This document shows, piece after piece, positions 4,198 to 7,169 of a stretch of 7,169 bases of DNA. The notes beneath the pieces are model-generated. The model saw nothing but the letters and a program-made list of their open reading frames with translations. It was not told where the DNA came from and did not search any database. Within the stretch, counting starts at the first letter, position 1; every line of letters begins with the position of its first letter. The stretch lies in NCBI GenBank assembly GCA_964374035.1, contig CAYJWY010000039.1:1-7169 (forward strand), written 5' to 3'. The stretch comes from CALRGL01 sp964374035 (lineage in GTDB: Bacteria > Patescibacteriota > Patescibacteriia > UBA9934 > GWF2-40-263). The translations under genes were made by a program, and so were the position numbers.

Positions 4198-7169
4198 ATG
4201 CGAACCGCCAAATTTATTCTGCACACGTTGGTCGGTCTCTCGATGGTGTTCTACACCCTCGCGATCGGCCTTCTGTCAGCCCCATCGATTGCCAATGCGC
4301 AATCTGTTGGATACCCAGCGTCCCTTGGATTCCAAGGACGACTTAAAACACTTGCCGGAGCCGCTATTTCCTCCGGAACGTACGATTTCCGTTTTCGACT
4401 NNNNNNNNNNNNNNNNNNNNNNNNNNNNNNNNNNNNNNNNNNNNNNNNNNNNNNNNNNNNNNNNNNNNNNNNNNNNNNNNNNNNNNNNNNNNNNNNNNNN
4501 ATTTTTAAGGCACCATACTCTGTCTTCACCCAGGCCATTCAGAACTCGGCGGCCGACCCGGGCAACGCGTTTGCCGGAGAGATGTACTACGACACGGATG
4601 AAAATGAAATCAAGTTTTACGATTCAGCCGCGGCCGCATTCGTAACACTTGCAAGCTCGCTTGATGACGCCTACAACAACTCGGGCGTAGCGCCAAAGAT
4701 TACGGTTGATGCTGTTAGTGGTTTGGAATTTGAATCTGCTGGTGCAGGTCACATCGTCGTCGACCTTGGTGCAACCACTGGTGATTTTCTCGTACAGGAT
4801 GCGGGAGTAACCTATGCAACCTTTGATGATTCGGGAGCGATTTTACTTAACGCAAAAGTAGCAAGTAACTTCACCACAACACTTGGCGATCTCACACTTC
4901 AGGCATCAGCCGCTTCTGTGGTTGTGCGTGGTGTTGAGGGTGTAGCTGACGCAATCTTGCTTGACGCAGACAACAACGCGGCCGGAGGAATTGATATGGA
5001 TGCTGGCACAGGCGGTGTCACCATCGATTCAACAGGAACCATCTCCGTTGATGGCGCTGACGACATGAACTTCACCCTCGCTTCTGGCGCGGCTGCTGAA
5101 GATCTTACGATCGCGGTGACGGGTGCAACAGACTCAAGTGTCCTCATCAACTCATCTGGAACAGGCGCAGACGCGATCGCTCTCACCGCATCCGCTGGTG
5201 GAATCGATCTTACGGCCGCAACGCTTGATCTTGATCTTGTTGCTTCTACAACCGATGTAAACATAACAGGAGCGACGAACGTTGATCTCACTGGAACAGC
5301 AGGTGATGTGACGGCAACATCTGGTGACGACATCACCCTTACATCTGGTGATGATATTGTCCTTGATGCTGACGGTGCCGTTTTAAATTCTATTTATCTT
5401 GATGCTTACAACGTCGCTACCAACACTACGGGTCGTATCGAAATGCAAGCAGCAGAAGTCGAAATCAATACAGAAGGCGCTGCAGGATTCGATGTGAACG
5501 TTTTGGATGGTGGATCAGCAAACGTTGACACTTCTACTGGATCTGTGTCGCTCACAGCTGGAGGTGGTGGAAATGTTAACCTGACAAGTGTTCAGGGCAA
5601 CATCTTTATTACGACGCAAACGGCAGACAATACCATCAACATTGGTTCATTTGATGTAGGTCGCGTGATCAACATCGGCACTGGTTCGGGTGATGACACT
5701 GTGAACTTTGGTACCGTTGCTGGTGGAAGTGACTCATGGAACTTCAACACCGCCTTAACAAATTCGGACATCTTTGATGTTTCAGCAAACTCCGTTACAA
5801 CAGCCGATGTCTTCGATATTGATGCGACTGCGATCACAACAGGTGACGTCTTGGACATCAACTACGCCGGTACCACTGGATCAGCGATTCGCGTAAGCGG
5901 TTCCACCAGTGGCGATGCGAACTCGATGGTCATGTTGAGTAACACTGCGGTAGATGTGACTGGACAGTCCTACCTCATCAATGCAGGTTATAGCGATTCA
6001 GATGATAACGAGGCGGATTTCCTCCGTTTCACTGATAACTTTGGCTTTACAACACAATTCTCCATTGGTTCAAATGGTGAAACTGTTATCGCTGGTCAGG
6101 CTGACGGCACAGACGCCCTCACGCTTACAACAGGCGATATCCTCATCTCCGACGGTGACTTCGACCTTTCCGGTGGTGACATGAATGTCATAACAGATGC
6201 CGCGGATACAGTGAACTTCGCAAAAGGTGCCAATCCGACAGCGGATGTTGTTTCCATTGCCGGCGCTTCTACCGTAACAAGCGGTGTCGATGCTTTGACC
6301 ATAAGCTTGACACAGGCTGATGATGCGGATGAAACGGACATGAACCGAGGCGTATCGATTGACATCACTGGAGATTCCGGAGACGCTGACGTGCTTATCG
6401 GATTAAACATTGCAAACCTCGCCGGAGCATCCGCCGCCGCGACGTCCACTGCTCTTAGAATCGGTACAGGTTGGGACATCGGACTTTCTCTAGGATCCGG
6501 ACTCCAACTGGACGATGATGTCTCCGTTGCCTTTGGAACGAGTTCCGACACGTCCTTCCTCTGGGAAACAGCTGATGTAAACGCAAATGCGATGATCGTT
6601 GCCATGCCAGAAGGCGATGGAACAAACGTCCCTGTGTTTGTTCTTGGTGATGCAAGTATCATCAATGCAGATCTTGGGGACTTTGATGGTGTCACAGATC
6701 CAACGCTTGCTCTTCAGTCGGATGATGGTGGCGATTACGTGCGCATGAGTGTCACAGACGACGGAAACATGGTTCTTGATACGGCTACAGCTGGATCGGA
6801 CATCGTCTTTACACCCGTAGATGAATTTGATGTGACATCTGTTGGTGTCACCTTCAATTCCTCGGCCGTGATGTCTTTTGACGGCGAACTCGTCGTCATC
6901 GGTGGCGCCGCTGACGGTGCAACCGCAACGGGCGATGCAGACCTCTACGTTGTCGGTGATCTCGAAGTAGATGCCACTGTCGACATCGATGGTTCCTTCG
7001 ACTTCGACGGAACAACCTTCGACGTGGATGGTTCAGGCCTCGTTTCCCTTACCTCAACCGTTGACGCCAACCAAGGCATTCTGATTAGTACAACCGCAGG
7101 CGGTATCGACATTACCGCAGGTGGTGACACAGCCGGTGACGACCTCGACATCACCGCAACCGGTGTTGC
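4198..7169 (+). CDS. Giant acidic repetitive surface protein, partial (tail-fibre-like)
   Basis: Open from ATG 4198 to the window end with no stop: about 990 codons including the 100-N gap, and the 3' end is missing. Residues 1-34 are a signal peptide (cleavage after Ala-Asn-Ala). Then 'SLGFQGRLK' and 'GTYDFRFRL' run into the gap, the usual opening of large candidate-phyla surface/tail-fibre-like proteins. After the gap come 'KAPYSVFTQAI' and 'GEMYYDTDENEIKFYDS', the latter like the Y-Y-N-T-x-x-x-K-x-Y motif of phage-fibre-type proteins. From about 4660 onward it is low-complexity, rich in Asp, Gly, Thr, Ala, Val and Ile in alternating beta pattern, with clear 8- and 13-residue periods, which suggests a beta-solenoid or stacked-beta fibre. 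No cysteine appears after the gap, and one lysine codon (6223-6225) in the last ~570 codons. Related proteins often end in an S74-type chaperone domain; whether this one does cannot be seen. Probable role: extended extracellular fibre or adhesin. No Shine-Dalgarno motif at the start. Confidence 0.85.
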   Translation, partial: MRTAKFILHTLVGLSMVFYTLAIGLLSAPSIANAQSVGYPASLGFQGRLKTLAGAAISSGTYDFRFRXXXXXXXXXXXXXXXXXXXXXXXXXXXXXXXXXXIFKAPYSVFTQAIQNSAADPGNAFAGEMYYDTDENEIKFYDSAAAAFVTLASSLDDAYNNSGVAPKITVDAVSGLEFESAGAGHIVVDLGATTGDFLVQDAGVTYATFDDSGAILLNAKVASNFTTTLGDLTLQASAASVVVRGVEGVADAILLDADNNAAGGIDMDAGTGGVTIDSTGTISVDGADDMNFTLASGAAAEDLTIAVTGATDSSVLINSSGTGADAIALTASAGGIDLTAATLDLDLVASTTDVNITGATNVDLTGTAGDVTATSGDDITLTSGDDIVLDADGAVLNSIYLDAYNVATNTTGRIEMQAAEVEINTEGAAGFDVNVLDGGSANVDTSTGSVSLTAGGGGNVNLTSVQGNIFITTQTADNTINIGSFDVGRVINIGTGSGDDTVNFGTVAGGSDSWNFNTALTNSDIFDVSANSVTTADVFDIDATAITTGDVLDINYAGTTGSAIRVSGSTSGDANSMVMLSNTAVDVTGQSYLINAGYSDSDDNEADFLRFTDNFGFTTQFSIGSNGETVIAGQADGTDALTLTTGDILISDGDFDLSGGDMNVITDAADTVNFAKGANPTADVVSIAGASTVTSGVDALTISLTQADDADETDMNRGVSIDITGDSGDADVLIGLNIANLAGASAAATSTALRIGTGWDIGLSLGSGLQLDDDVSVAFGTSSDTSFLWETADVNANAMIVAMPEGDGTNVPVFVLGDASIINADLGDFDGVTDPTLALQSDDGGDYVRMSVTDDGNMVLDTATAGSDIVFTPVDEFDVTSVGVTFNSSAVMSFDGELVVIGGAADGATATGDADLYVVGDLEVDATVDIDGSFDFDGTTFDVDGSGLVSLTSTVDANQGILISTTAGGIDITAGGDTAGDDLDITATGV
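4401..4500. other. Assembly gap (100 N)
   Basis: Exactly 100 undetermined bases. The frame before the gap (…FRFRL) and after it (IFKAPYS…) is the same when the gap is counted as 100 bases, so one gene probably spans it. A round 100 is often a placeholder, so the true length and phase are unknown. Proteins with this kind of opening usually have more residues between the F-R-F-R and A-P-Y motifs than the 33 allowed here, so the real gap may be longer (inference). Confidence 0.97.
5197..5388 (+). repeat. Eight coding units of 24 bp (8-residue period)
   Basis: The protein divides evenly into GGIDLTAA, TLDLDLVA, STTDVNIT, GATNVDLT, GTAGDVTA, TSGDDITL, TSGDDIVL and DADGAVLN. Alternating hydrophobic and polar residues with a fixed octad suit a beta-strand and turn in each coil. 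The sixth and seventh units are nearly identical and share ACATCTGGTGA at 5317-5327 and 5341-5351. A second, looser octad run is seen at 6934-7053 (DADLYVVG, DLEVDATV, DIDGSFDF, DGTTFDVD, GSGLVSLT). Confidence 0.75.
5761..5916 (+). repeat. Four coding units of 39 bp (13-residue period)
   Basis: The protein divides into NSDIFDVSANSVT, TADVFDIDATAIT, TGDVLDINYAGTT and a diverged GSAIRVSGSTSGD. The core is D-[IV]-[FL]-D-[IV] with a T-T/T-G turn. The period differs from the octads upstream in the same protein, so the fibre appears to be built of at least two kinds of beta repeat. Confidence 0.75.

Noticed and set aside
4251..4645. Frames crossing the N gap on both strands (4251-4538 minus, 4289-4645 plus)
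   Set aside because: They are open only because the N bases hide stops; the frame starting at 4198 has a signal peptide and continues to the window end.
4899..7154. Minus-strand frames opposite the giant repeat gene (4899-5336, 5592-5861, 6096-6695, 6455-6655, 6945-7154) and plus frame 5981-6184
   Set aside because: The repetitive GAT/GAC/ACA-rich coding strand leaves few stops in other frames; these are compositional shadows.

Overview
The window looks like a secreted/cell-surface protein locus from an uncultivated bacterium, most likely of the Candidate Phyla Radiation (Patescibacteria). That placement is inferred from protein style, with no marker gene in view. The pointers are a cohesin/dockerin set without enzymes, a Ser-Ala-Ser-Tyr N-terminal module followed by a Cys-rich repeat and a poly-Gly linker, a 'WYPN...DGIHYFHIKG' Ig/FN3-like module, and a very long repetitive protein opening with 'GFQGRL...GTYDFRFRL'. 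A 100-base run of N (4401-4500) shows this is a draft scaffold.

All four genes lie on the + strand and each begins with a signal peptide. Layout: 1-186 is non-coding, with an 8-bp tandem repeat and a likely extended -10 promoter. 187-1644 is a secreted cohesin protein carrying three copies of an unrecognised ~80-residue module. 1660-2538 starts 15 bases later and is a secreted protein ending in a type I dockerin. 2539-2787 is non-coding and holds two large, unrelated inverted repeats side by side. 2788-4032 is a second cohesin protein with two Ig-like modules and a C-terminal membrane anchor. 4033-4197 is non-coding and contains a nested stem-loop, with a possible promoter just upstream inside the previous gene. 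From 4198 to the window end runs one open frame of about 990 codons, interrupted by the N gap and without a stop: a giant, acidic, repetitive, probably fibrous surface protein.

How they may work together (inference): the dockerin of the second protein could dock onto the cohesin of the first and/or the membrane-anchored cohesin of the third, giving a small surface assembly built like a scaffoldin/anchor/dockerin system but with no catalytic domain visible. The fourth protein would be a separate long surface fibre or adhesin. The most novel-looking parts are the duplicated module of the first protein, the enzyme-free cohesin-dockerin set, and the paired inverted-repeat elements between genes two and three.
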